A stretch of DNA of 64,000 bases from Polytrichum commune. Taxonomy: Eukaryota; Streptophyta; Polytrichopsida; Polytrichales; Polytrichaceae. Made by a program: the position numbers and the translations under genes. Positions 11,355 to 23,018 of this stretch are shown in pieces. The notes under the pieces were generated by a model. The model had not been told where the DNA came from. It was given only the letters and a program-made list of their open reading frames with translations, and made no database searches. The stretch spans positions 68,114,033-68,178,032 of the forward strand of contig OX485804.1 of NCBI GenBank assembly GCA_950295325.1, written 5' to 3'. Position 1 is the stretch's first letter; the number at the start of each line of letters is the position of its first letter.

Positions 11355-11842
11355 TAGTAATCTCCCGCTTAAGTATGCACTTTGAACCAGAGCCGTTGGT
11401 GCTCACTTAGTTGGTAGGTGCGCACTTTACTCATATCGCTTTCTAGACCCTCTGATTCGATGAATCGCAACGGGAAACGGATAAACCTAAGGCAACCCGC
11501 TTGACCCAAATCCAACCTATCAAGACATTGGATGTACTTGAAAGTGCTACCGACTTCAAAGGCTTTGAAGCTTTACACAACACTGTTCTCGACATCGACG
11601 ACCAATTGCTTTCCTCTGGTATTCAAATGGAAGCTAAACATATGTATGATGAATAGTGACAATCGTTTGAGACATTTTAGCGAAATGTTAACACACTAAC
11701 ATTGAATGTCAAGCAAAAAAAATGCATGCATTCGCAACAAATGACTATGCATGACATGTTCAAACAATAAAGTATGAACCCTAATTTTTGTCCAAAAATT
11801 TGCGCACTTGACCGGGATGCGTACTTAAGCGGGAGATTACTG
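11355..11842. mobile_element. Tc1/mariner-like MITE, copy in block A
   Basis: The ends (C/T)AGTAATCTCCCGCTTAAGT are inverted at the two borders and flanked by TA, as expected for Tc1/mariner-type (Emigrant-like) MITEs. The orthologous copy in block B is at 22271-22739, so it was present before the duplication. No transposase frame is seen. Confidence 0.7.
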
Positions 11843-13450
11843 TAACATGGTCGGCCCTTACACCCCCAACCCTGCCATGATGTGAGGTTTACTGTTGATG
11901 TTTTTGATGGTACTGGCCCAAAGCAATGTGTAATTTAGGTACTTGTGATTGAAAAACACGGGCAGTGGGGAAGGTCTTACTTCACTGGATGTAAGTCAGA
12001 CTTTGTCCCTGGTATTTTCTTGATCTTGCATTCCTTTTTTTTTGTGAAACACCCACAACTAGGATTTTACCAGACCTTCATTCAGTCTATTTGGGCTTTA
12101 TGCTTGAGGATAGGTAGGGAGGGACTGAAGGGAAGGCATAAGTAGGTATTAGTGCTGGTAGTGAAACTGAGCATGACAGGCATTTCACCCAAGGATCGGT
12201 CTTAACGCATTCACGAATTTAGTTGGCACATTTTAGTCAAATTATCAACACTTCCTTGTTACAGGTTCTCTCAATAGTACTTCTTAACACATGAGGACAT
12301 GAAACTATGTTTTCATCGGCACCAAGTCACAAAATCAGTTTTCCTTTGGTATATTGTGTAATGTGATCTACTCTGTATACGTAGGAGAATTTAGTTATGG
12401 TGAGGAATGAGCTTAATCCCAGTTGATTTGAGGAGAGTTGCGAAACAACTTTGAGCATTGAGAGAGGTCATGGTGATGCCGCTCTCTGTCAAGGAGAAAT
12501 ACGATGATGTAGGTTCTTGTACATATAACATTTATTCGCTTTGTGAAAAGGCAGAGATCAAGAACATATGCAGCTTCTGTTTTGACACTGTATGGATGCT
12601 GCCTACTGTTAAAAGGATTTATGAAGGTGAAAGGAAGGCGAAAGGTGAGAATGAGATCACAGATTAGGGACATTGGGCCTACATTTTTTTGCAGTCAGTG
12701 GTAGTCTCTTCGTCATATGTTGATGGTCCTGGATGAAATCCACATTGATCTTAAGCTTATTGTGTGAGTAGTTCTGAGGCCCACTCACTAGGTTTTGTCC
12801 ACTTTATCACATGTTTCTCTTGGGATTGAAGTAATTGTTCAAAACGACACCGATAGATGGGTATTCCATTTAATTATCTGAATTGCATGCATCTCAGTGC
12901 CACTGCTAAGTTAGTCCTTCCTTTCCCACCTCCATGCATTGGTGGGGATAATGCATGAAGGTGCACCAACTAAGTCATCTCGGGAGGTGTACATGGTATT
13001 ACTGTACGCTATTCAAGTTCCCAATAGGAAAATTTCCACAATCAATTTTGTTCGACATCTTTCACAAGAATGTGGATGATTTTACAATGGGAATTTTGAG
13101 AAATTACAAATGTTCACTTCCGATTTGTAAACATCAGCAGATACAACATGTGGTTTGGGGAATCCGGTGTTTCAAATGTGGTCACATGGTATCCTCAGCT
13201 TTCTTGAATTGAATACTCCATGTCACTAGCAATCCTAACAATGTCTTATCAATTGTTCAATAACACCACAACAAGCAAATTTTCAACCAACAATGCATAC
13301 AATTAGTACCATATATTGATCACTTGAGTCAATTTGAAAGAATGCTTACTACAATTGGTGGAATCTTCGTATTTGGAGGGGCCCATGATTGTAAATTTTT
13401 GGGCCTAGAGAGTAGGGTTACATGTGAAGCACTGTATTCTAAAACTTAAT

Positions 13451-14314
13451 CACGGGGAGGTCACTTAGTGCATTTTAAAAACGACGTGCGGCATAATATA
13501 GGGAGGATTAAAATCATTTGACATAAAAATTATAAAAGAATTCCAAATAATGAAGGGTCCATTAAAAGTACATAAGCCCATTACAAGTAAAATAGATAGG
13601 TATAAAATATGGGCCATTCCCTTTTAGTAAAAATAATATAAGGGCTGAAAATAAGGATCTTAGGATGTATGTTTAGTAAAATCAATTTCGTAAGCATGCC
13701 TCACGAGGGATGGATGAAAAATTACTCATCATTCACACAAAAATGAATGAAATTGGAAGCCTAACTCTATGCCAAACTTCTCTTGGTGGTTTTTCTCCCC
13801 TTCTCTTTTGAAACTCTTCAACCCGATTGTAGGGCGCCCGTTTGTGCACAACATTTGAGCCTCACTGTTGTGTTTAGGGTTTAGGATTGTTTGTCGTCAT
13901 CCTCTTCTCCAATCTTGTGTAGAGTTTTTTAGCCAGGCTGCGTGATATGATGCGGAAACCTTGAAGAGCAGGTCTGAAACGATGCACTTTAAGTTTTTCA
14001 CTTTAAGTTTTTGTACTTTGTTTTTGCAATGGTACGTAATTTTTATATTTTTTTTGTTGCCATGCTTTTCCCATCACTTTTGCATTGCATACATTCTTAA
14101 ATTCAAAATTTTTAATTAAAAGGAATATAAACTACAAAAAATTTCAATGACATGGGCATTATAAGTTATGGCAGGGTACAAAAAATAGGCCATTTTAGAA
14201 TATTATGTAATTATAGGGAGCTTTTAATTCGTGCCTTGGAGGTAAATAGCCCCTAAACAAATACCCCTCCGCCGCACGTGGTACACAAAAATCCTACTGA
14301 GTGACCTCCCCGTG
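13451..14314. mobile_element. Non-autonomous hAT-like element, 864 bp
   Basis: The termini CACGGGGAGGTCACT and AGTGACCTCCCCGTG are perfect 15-base inverted repeats with further subterminal similarity (a CACGTGCGGC-type motif). An 8-bp target duplication AACTTAAT flanks the element. The empty site (AAACTTAATATACAATG) is preserved in block B near 24820. The 8-bp duplication and CA.GG start fit the hAT superfamily. There is no transposase-sized frame. Confidence 0.85.
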
Positions 14315-15341
14315 AACTTAATATACAATGCAAGGCATGTATCACCAGACATTGTGTTTAGGGTGGTATTGTTCGTGACCTTAATGATCTTGTGTTCATA
14401 GCCGAACTTGGAAAGAGAAAATCATTGCTATATTGTGATTGTTGGGGTCCTGAAGGGAGGGGTTGTACTATCAAGTAGATCTTGCAATACCAAGGTAACA
14501 CTTGCAGGTCCTCGCAACAAGTTGTTGAATATAGCCCTCACCCGAGACAAATTGGATTAATATCACGAGGGTTGATGAGCCTCATATGAGTTATTACATT
14601 GGTAAGAACATATACTACACTTGATAGTATGCTATTTTCGTTAGAATTTTTGGAGCTCATATGAATCAATTACTAAGTGAAGATTCTCTTTCTTATTGAA
14701 TGATCATATAAATCCCCCAATTCATTTGACAAATGACCCTAGAATGGTTAACAAATTTAGAACATGAACAACTCTTAGGTGACCAAATGGAGCTAGAACA
14801 AGGCACTGGAAATGTCAAAATCCTAAAAGCAGAAAAGGCCTCTTGGCATTGAGAGGCACACGTGAATAATTTTGAGTTAGGCCTTACTAGATGATTGAAT
14901 CTAAAGTTGAAAAAGGACCTCTGGCCATTGACAATTGACCAAGGGTCACATATCATATATTTTGAGAGTCGAGGGATCACGTTTCCAAATGATAAAAAGA
15001 AGTGAATTTTTAGTACATGTAAAAACAACCCAACCAAAGGCTGCCTCGTCATTTGGGAACACTCTAATTCTTGATATTTTGAGGAGCCATGTGTCAACCC
15101 GGACTAAAGTCTTGAAAGCATGTTCCCAAGAGTCGCCACTTTGCGATGTACTCTGAAGGGCTTGAGAATATTGCCAGAAACCCCCAATCATTGAAAATGC
15201 AATTGAACTCTTAGATGACAGCCTCCGCTAAATGCCATGTTGCAAGAAACTAATTATTTTCAAAGCTACTTTGTTGACAAAAAAATGTCATGTTGATGAT
15301 TAATGGATGTGACATTTCTAGGTCTTTGTAATTGAAATCAA

Positions 15342-15957
15342 GATTTGGACGGTGGAGATCACCTTTTAAAAATCGGAAGGTAGAGATTGCGAAATGAGGT
15401 TGCGGAATGAGGTAGAGAACAAAGCTGCGCACATGAGGGTTCCTCCGCCGCTTGGCCAGGCGGAGGACGACGAAATTCATCGGGCTTTGGATGCCAGCCC
15501 TCCCTCCGCTGGCTGTGGGAGGCGGAGCGGATCATCCGCCCCAGCCCGGAAGGGACGGGTCCGCCTCCATTAGCCTCACTAAATTAGGCAATAAAATTCT
15601 ATAAATGTTTTTTTGTTACCGTTATCTAAGTAAAGAAGGAGAAGTGGAGGGCGAAGGTGCAGCCAGGCAGCCTGGCTGATCAGCCATCTCCCGGTGGTCT
15701 GACAGGGCCCACCTCCGGCCAACCGCGGGGGGCCACCTGGCGTCAGCCAGGCTGGGGCGGAGGCGGCCCTCCGCCCATGTGCCCTGCTCTAACCTTGGCG
15801 CCCTGGTCGGCCGATCGTAAGTTGAGCAGTGCGCCTTAGGGTTTCTCTTCTGTGTCGAATGGCTGCATGGTGATCACTGCCAAATCGTTTCCACAAAGTT
15901 ACACGCCGGCGCCTGACACTCTGTGACTAAATAGAGTCCGCACCCACCCTAAGTGGG
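15342..15957. other. GC-rich spacer upstream of kinase 1
   Basis: The spacer holds a CCTCCGCC..GGCGGAGG hairpin near 15440-15470 and several more GGCGGAG/CTCCGCC repeats to 15780. I see no credible gene in it. From about 15830 (TGCGCCTTAGGGTTTCTC) the sequence is shared with the region upstream of kinase 2 from 28140, so the common promoter/leader begins there. Confidence 0.5.
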
Positions 15958-16145
15958 CTGGGATCAGTGCCACAGGGCGAGCAAGAGCGAGAGAGAGATC
16001 GAGTCTTTTGAGGAATAGTGAGAGAGAGAGAGCGAGAGAGCAGTGGCCTGGCAGCTGCTAAGTAATCTCCTCTTCTGTTTCTCTCACTGCCTGTGGTGGC
16101 AATCAGTCTTTCCGAGCGACCGGAGCCGATCTTCCAGGGTTACAT

Positions 16146-16485
16146 GTAAGTAGGGTGGGAGCTAGAGCCGGTCGAGCATATCGCTTTTTGAAGCTGTAGT
16201 TGCGGCAGCAGCGACCTAGTGGTAAGATCCAGTCGGGTGCTTTGGTGTTCTTGTTGTCGTCGATCGGTTTTTGAGGGTGTAATTCCTGGCTCTTACTTGT
16301 TCGAACATGGAGTTGGACCCAGTTCTTGAGCACTGGGATCTTTATTTTAGCTCGTTTGATTGATAGGATTATGTGATCTAAACCACACATGTGCTGCTTC
16401 TTATTAGCTGGCTAGTTCATTTTGTTTTAGCCTCGAGATCGTAGGATTGAACAATGTTACATTGGTGTTTGATATTGCGGTTCAG
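16146..16485 (+). other. Predicted 5'-UTR intron of kinase 1
   Basis: The donor ACAT|GTAAGTAGG and the acceptor GCGGTTCAG|ATATTC bracket 340 bases. The start codon lies 20 bases after the acceptor. The same intron, with near-identical sequence, occurs at 28618-28957 ahead of kinase 2. Its high conservation contrasts with the diverged coding exon that follows. Confidence 0.65.
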
Positions 16486-16505
16486 ATATTCTGACGGATA
16501 TTATC

Positions 16506-19477
16506 ATGGTGTTCTACAAATGCACTCTCTACAACGGGACCGGCCATGCGCTCCATATCAAAGGATTATACCTGGGTATATACATACCTGAATATATACA
16601 TATTTCTCAAAATGATTTTGTCATAAACCCCGGCGAGAAATATATATATATGTTCCCTTTTGATGCGGATGCTACCTATCGAGAGTTTGCTGTCTGGCGT
16701 GACCATGAAACAAATGGTCGAGATCGCTCTATATTTTTTACTAATGGCGACGTTGTCGAGTGGGAGGAGATTAAATTCTATACGCCACTGGACGGCGTCC
16801 ATGACGAGTGGGTTGGCACCAAGAAGCGGCCAACCAGGATTTACGGGAAGGTATCAAGTAATCCCAATGTGACCAAATCTACTTCCATCCGGTCAGCAGT
16901 ATGTTGCATACACGATTTCATCACCATTTAGAAGTACCTATTTGTTACGTGTACGAATTTGTATTGCAAGTACATGACACGAATAACTTGCTAAGAAGTT
17001 TCTTAGATTTTTTCCACAATGAAAAGATAATGTCATACTCTCAAAGTTGATCAACAAAAGAACGCATCAAAACTACGAGAAATATAATAAAAACTCCAAA
17101 AATAGAAGTGAACATGACTGTAGGCATTTTGTTCCATCAATAACCACTAAATATGGGGATTTGACAGAAGACATGCCATGTGTTGTGGTTGGAATCCTTG
17201 ACCTAGTCATCACCCCCTACAATAAACATATTGAGCTCCCAATCGTCATTTTGTTCAACTTCTTAGATCCATGATAATCATAATACTATTAAAAGGTAGA
17301 CTTCAATAACTTTAATTGACCTCTAGCTGCAATTGAAATCTTCTTCAAGATCGAAACTGAGTATGATCAACAAGAAAGCCATAGTTTGGGTTCCTGGTAC
17401 GATAGGGGTTAGTATTGTGTTCTCCTTTATTACTTTCTAATCAAGTAAGAACAAGTATACTAGACTACAAGGTATATATGTACCTATGACCTGAGGAAAA
17501 TTTGATGATGTAAAAATTTTAGTCAACACGTAGGTGGAGTGATTTTCCTCGCAAATAGAATGTGTTTCAGTGTAGTCTTGTTATGGTAAAGTTTACTCAG
17601 TCCTAGAGTTCAAGCTACGGGTTATTGCGGTCTATTTTACTAGAAAAGATTCGAAGGATATACTTTCTGGTGAATAAAACTGGAGTAATCGAGAGGTTTG
17701 GATATGCTATTTTCCATTTAAGAGGTGTCTGGATACACGCATGGTTGAGCTTACTTTATACCCTTGAGTTTTCACTTCTTGTATGACACTTGGTTTCGTT
17801 GTGCTCCAGGAAAGGGATGAGTACGAATCTGTGAAAAAAGACATTTCTGCGAGAATGAAAATGATTCTTTCACGCTGCAACAAATTGGAGGTGCATCTGA
17901 AAAACATCAAGATATATCATGCACAAAGCAAACATCTTGTTCAAACTTTCTCGGAGGGCATTCAAGAAATGGCAGAAAACTACACAAAGTTTTCACAAGT
18001 CGAGTCTAACATTGTGAGGTTGTATGCATCCAGGAAATTGCGGATCCTACTAAATATTTTAGACAGTCTCGAGAATTGTGTGCGGGATACAGAAGAGTTT
18101 TTATTGGAGTGCAAAGGGGAATGGAAAGTTCTTGCTATTCAACTCTCTGTGCAGTTACGTTATCCTGGAACGACCAGACGATCTAAGTTTGACCACCTCA
18201 TTGGTGAGCTACGCTGGAATCTTGACAAAATCCAATATATACTATGCTTGGGAGAGGCATTAGCGGAGGTAGAATGGAATTGGTGCAATATACGATGCAG
18301 GTATGTATTAACAGAAGCAGGCCGTGGAGGTGTAGATCATGAAGGACCTGATATTGGTGAATCAAGTGTAGGTTACAGGGACAGTGACCGTGCCAATTTA
18401 AGTCACCACTTGGAGGATGGATCCATATTTGCACTGGAGAATTTCCTTACTATTTTGAAGCCCTGGACGTGGTTTGCTCAGAATGGATCACCAGAAGCTT
18501 TTGGAGAAATTCTGAAGAAGAGGTTGTGTATAGAGAGATGTATCTCCAAGCCTAGTTCAATTCCTGTAAAGAATTTTGAGATTAATCATCTGGAACTCAA
18601 GTATAAGAGTACGAAGCCCTCAAACGGAGGAGCATTTAAGAGTATCTACAGAGGAGAGTGGTATGGACAGGAGGTTGCGATTGCCATTATGGTGGAGAAT
18701 GAAGATGTAGAACTAGAGTGTCTCGTGGAAAAAGAGGCAGGGTTTTTGCTGGAGCTGCAACATCCAAATATTGTGGCGTTTTATGGGTATTCCTATACAC
18801 GTGTTGCACGTTTGCCTGAATCCAAGAGTCCCACAGCAGCAGCTTATCTTGTAATGGAGCTGATGGACAGCGACCTGTCACAAGCAATAAGGACCCGCTG
18901 GAGGTCTACAGGCCCTTTCTCAATCTCTGTCGCACTTGATATTATGTTGCAGATTGTTGAAGGCATGGTCTATCTGCATGAACAGGACATCATGCATCGA
19001 GATCTTAAGCCCATGAATTGCTTGGTGAAAGCTAGATCTGCACCATCAGATGTGTACTACACTGTCAAATTAACTGATTTTGGATCAGCCAGAGAAGTGA
19101 ATACAGAATCCACATCCGATTTGTTTACTGTGAGGCCAGGAACTACGCGGTGGATGGCACCAGAAATGTTGGGGACCAAAGGCAACTGCGAGAAGGTAAA
19201 ATATACAAAATCTGCAGATGTGTATGGGTTTGCCGTAATTTGCTACCAAGTTGTCACTGGTGTGGTGACACCCATGCCTGAGATAAGACCACGTGATGTG
19301 ATGGAGGCGGTAAGGAATGGCGCACGACCTTCATTTCCCGCATCTCTCAGTTATCCAGAGGCTTTGAAGCAGCTCATCATCAATTGTTGGCACGAAGAGC
19401 CTGGCTCTCGACCAAACTTCGTAGACATACGGGAAAGATTGTGGACCATCAGAAAAGATGTAGAGCTTCAAGGATAG
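16506..19477 (+). CDS. TKL-like kinase with WNK-like lysine placement, copy 1
   Basis: Predicted exons are 16506-16850 and 17810-19477, joined in phase 0 (K|ERDEYE), giving about 670 residues. Residues 1-115 form a beta-rich domain of unknown family (CTLYN..TGHALHIK, INPGEKY, WEEIKF). Residues about 116-290 are helical and charged (SARMKMILSRCNKLEVHLKN; LENCVRDTEEFLLEC). A kinase domain spans about 375-660. The catalytic loop is HRDLKPMN (D513), the metal motif is DFG (D538), then GTTRWMAPEM and SADVYGF, which are TKL-like. The glycine loop is NGGAFKSIY with a lysine at 392. The VAIK position is VAIA, so the usual lysine is missing. A likely alphaC glutamate is E424. Relative to copy 2 there is an in-frame 45-base insertion (LENFLTILKPWTWFA). 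No signal peptide or membrane segment is obvious. The first exon could instead end at its own stop (16931) if unspliced. Confidence 0.8.
17047..17700. other. Intron 2 of kinase 1 (16851-17809), no internal gene
   Basis: The 959-base intron runs from AAG|GTATCAAGT to GTGCTCCAG|GAAAGG. It is nearly identical to the matching intron of kinase 2 (29329-30275), apart from small indels. Open frames inside it are not conserved between copies. Confidence 0.7.
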
Positions 19478-19549
19478 ACGCCGGACTCCTACAAATTATT
19501 CATGAGGCATCTGATGCATATGGGTACAGATAACCCTCCAGAGATGTTA

Positions 19550-19965
19550 GAGCATCCCCACCAAACCGGGTATGGGGAATGCCAACGCCAAAATGGGGTA
19601 TCCCGGGTTCTTAGGTGGCGGTACGGGTATAAATTGAGCCCCATCAGTGTCCCGACCCCCATGATTTAGGACCGGCCCGGGTATAGGAAATACCTTCCCC
19701 CGTCATAAATGATTCATGTAATGGCCCTCTTCCAGCCTGCCAAGAAATTACTTTAATATCAGATACTTCGATATCCTACTTTATCCCATGTCAGATAATA
19801 GGTGTCGTTGTCTTATTGATTGCTTCCTAATTATACTGGGGTTATGCCTAGGCTTTGATGGGCTTTGGCTCAAGATGAGCTGCCCCGCCCAAGATGAAGG
19901 GCTCCCAAAAGGTATAGAATATTATAGACTTTATTTGGCGTGTACCTGATCTGGTGGGGATGCTC
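19550..19965. mobile_element. PIF/Harbinger (Tourist)-like MITE, 416 bp
   Basis: The inverted ends GAGCATCCCCACCA .. TGGTGGGGATGCTC are flanked by TTA on both sides. The empty site (GAGATGTTACCTCGATAAG) is intact downstream of kinase 2 near 31970, so the borders are exact. TTA duplications are the signature of PIF/Harbinger elements. There is no coding capacity. It lies 72 bases after the kinase 1 stop codon and may fall in the 3' UTR. Confidence 0.88.
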
Positions 19966-20947
19966 TTACCTCGATAAGTGTTATGTCATTCTAAATCCTC
20001 AAAGAAATATGTTTATTTAGATCTTAGATGTTACTGATTATTTAGAACATCCTTTGTAAGTTTACCTTGTTAAGTGTTAAAATAACGGAAGTATATGAGC
20101 TAGGCAGGATAATTTGGAGTTTAATCATGAGCTTTATGATCATTTGTCCAACTTGTATACCTATGGATGCACATATTGTATTGATAAAACAATCCTCAAT
20201 AAAAATAACAGATTTGTTCAAATTCAAACCACTACATTGATTATCCCAATCAGTGTGTGTTGTTATTCGGAGTTGTGTAGAGCAATAGCGTTTTACTCAA
20301 GTGTTCAATTTTTACTATGAAAGTTCAATAGGTTGTTTGGACATTTTATAACATAAGTGACTTTGATTGGTAAAATATTATGTTCTCATTAAATAGTTAT
20401 AGCACTGCGTAACTCCAAATAGTAACATGCACTTATTGGGATAATCAGTGTACCCATGTCATTGCTTTGGGAAATATCAACTTGCCAAGCTAATGATGAT
20501 GGATGACAATATGATAGTTGACACTATTGAGAATGAACCTCCTTTCCAAGAAATATTTGTAAAAAATTGTATCCGCATTCTTTAGATTTCTTTAGACTTG
20601 AACAAAGTCCATTTGGTACAACTAGCATCATCAAGAATGTCATTACATCTCTAGAGAAGAAGCTTGAAAAGAGACGTATAAGTACACTAAATATGATATT
20701 TAGTATCACCAATTCTAATTGTCTTGCTCAATACTAATTGTAAACCGCCATATAGTGTCACCAACACTAAATATTAACCCAACATAATTTGTCATTCCTT
20801 ATGTATTTTTTGGGGGATTAAAGATTTACAGTGTTGCAATTACTCTCACTTACCAAGTGATTTTTCATCCAAATTTCAATCATCCATGACAATATTCCAT
20901 CATAAGTTCCTGACAATAGAAGGTGGGGTTTTGGTCAATGGATGCAA
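19966..20947. repeat. Downstream flank of kinase 1, shared with kinase 2
   Basis: The flank matches 31975-32930 downstream of kinase 2 in order and orientation. It contains a diverged MITE at about 20238-20455. I see no gene. A truncated frame at 20524-20712 on the minus strand is not conserved. Confidence 0.65.
20238..20455. mobile_element. MITE of the GATTATCCCAAT family
   Basis: The ends GATTATCCCAAT..AGTG are inverted at the two borders. The subterminal segment TTATTCGGAGTTGTGTAG mirrors CTGCGTAACTCCAAATAGTAA. A relative is at about 32250-32450 after kinase 2, and partial relatives occur near 41440 and 57450. I cannot fix the target duplication, so the superfamily is open. Confidence 0.55.
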
Positions 20948-20991
20948 GTGAACAGATAAGATCTTATAAGGTCCAGATCTTATCTGTTCAC
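20948..20991. repeat. Perfect hairpin at the start of block B
   Basis: A 16-base perfect inverted repeat (GTGAACAGATAAGATC .. GATCTTATCTGTTCAC) has a 12-base loop. Its right edge coincides with the first bases of block B (CATGCACTTCC). It could be a scar of the duplication or a tiny foldback insertion at the junction. Confidence 0.7.
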
Positions 20992-22270
20992 ATGCACTTC
21001 CAATAACGATAACTAAATTAGGGAAAATCTGATCTTCAATCCATTTTTTTGATGGTATTTCATTGTAGATTTGCTAATGCAACACAAGTTTTATTTGTGT
21101 GAATCTAATCGGTAGAACTTGGAGAACATGCCCAAAAAAAGGCCAAATAACACCCACATAAGTGCCAAGCTACGGTATATTTTTCATGCAAAGGGCGTGA
21201 AGTGCCCGGATATTAATTTATTTTGAACTGTTCCATGTTGTCATCATCTGAGATTAAATGCTGGAAGCCCACAACCATGGGCCTCAATAGCGGGGCCGGG
21301 CACGTGGATGTTATCCGTGCAACTTACTTTGGGCTGAAATCATATTACAAAAACTTAATTTTCTTTTATACATTCATTCATATAGCAATCACAATGAATA
21401 AATAAATATTGTGTTTTGTTACTGTGATAATAAATGTTCTTCATAATGTGGAATATTGATAAATTAGCATGCGGCAGCCTACATTGCACATATTCGTGTA
21501 GGTTGCTAGAGATCTAAAAATATCATGTATGCTAATCATCAAAGTGACACTATCTGTTATCAAAAATAACTTCTTGAAGTGAATAATTATTTACATCATG
21601 GCACCTAGCGTTAGTTAGCACATTGGAGTACTTGGTGTGATAAATTTACATTATAGTATGTAAAAAGAAGATATTATTGAACATAGTAATGCCAAGTGTC
21701 ATGTGGTTACACTAATGGTCAAGATTTTGATCATTAGTGTAACTTACTTATAGACCTCATAATAGAAGAGGTAACATTATTTACCACAAACCGTGCACAT
21801 CATTTCTGGTATATAGTGTCACTTACTATTTAGAATTACACAATGCAATAACTTCTTACTCTTGACTTCAATTTTCACTCACAAAAGTTGAATGGGTGGT
21901 TCGGACATTATAAAGCATAAATGACTTTGCGTGGTAAAATTTTACATTCTCAATAAATAGTTATAGCATTGTGTAACTCCGAATAGTAAGTGACACTAAA
22001 TACCAAAAACAGTGCAATGGTGACATGTTATTTTTTGGGGCGGCCATATAAAGCCAAAACTTGGTAATGATTTTAGTGCTTCCCACACCCTTAGGAATTG
22101 TCAAATGATAAAACAATAAGGAAATCCAAGTATTTGTTTATAGTGTCTTGGAACCATAGCAAGATGGAAAACGTTTTTGTCATGTTCGTAATGGGCACAT
22201 ACCATTACTCAACATAATTTGTTAGAGCATTCCCTTCTAATTTGAAGGAGCTAACAATAGGTGCAAGGTA

Positions 22271-22739
22271 TAGTAATCTCCCGCTTAAGTATACACTTTG
22301 AACCGGAGTTGTTGGTGCGCACTTTACTCATATCGCTTTCTAGACCCTCTGATTCGATGAATCGCAACGGGAAACGGATAAACCTAAGGCAACCCGCTTG
22401 ACCCAAATCCAACCTATCAAGACATTGGATGTACTTGAAAGTGCTACCGACTTCAAAGGCTTTGAAGCTTTACACAACACTGTTCTCGACATCGACGACC
22501 AATTGCTTTCCTCTGGTATTCAAATGGAAGCTAAACATATGTATGATGAATAGTGACAATCGTTTGAGACATTTTAGCGAAATGTTAACACACTAACATT
22601 GAATGTCAAGCAAAAAAAATGCATGCATTCGCAACAAATGACTATGCATGACATGTTCAAACAATAAAGTATGAACCCTAATTTTTGTCCAAAAATTTGC
22701 GCACTTGACCGGGATGCGTACTTAAGCGGGAGATTACTG
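22271..22739. mobile_element. Tc1/mariner-like MITE, copy in block B
   Basis: The counterpart of 11355-11842, with the same TA-flanked ends ((C/T)AGTAATCTCCCGCTTAAGT). It is shorter by about 19 bases through a small internal deletion after TTGAACC. Non-coding. Confidence 0.7.
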
Positions 22740-23018
22740 TAACATGGTCGGCCCTTACACCCCCAACCCTGCCATGATGTGAGGTTTACTGTTGATGTTT
22801 TTGATGGTACTGGCCCAAAGCAATGTGTAATTTAGGTACTTGTGATTGAAAAACACGGGCAGTGGGGAAGGTCTTACTTCACTGGATGTAAGTCAGACTT
22901 TGTCCCTGGTATTTTCTTGATCTTGCATTCCTTTTTTTTTGTGAAACACCCACAACTAGGATTTTACCAGACCTTCATTCAGTCTATTTGGGCTTTATGC
23001 TTGAGGATAGGTAGGGAG

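Larger units (their letters stand above)
9908..15341. repeat. Block A of a tandem duplication (copy of 20989-25861)
   Basis: From CATGCACTTCCAATAACG to GGTCTTTGTAATTGAAAT this block is nearly identical to block B at 20989-25861. Each block precedes one kinase gene. Differences are mainly clean insertions: 10845-11008 and 13451-14314 only in A, and 23019-23491 only in B. Short frames (about 12.4-12.7 kb, 12.95-13.2 kb, 14.7-15.1 kb) recur in B with frame-preserving and other changes. None resembles a known family. Confidence 0.85.

Noticed and set aside
16103-16390. 95-codon minus-strand frame, repeated at 28575-28862
   Set aside because: It lies antisense to the leader intron, and its conservation equals that of the duplicated intron itself. 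There is no independent sign of coding.
16506-19477. Simple classification of the kinases as dead pseudokinases
   Set aside because: HRD, DFG and a loop lysine are intact in both copies, so loss of activity cannot be assumed from the missing VAIK lysine.
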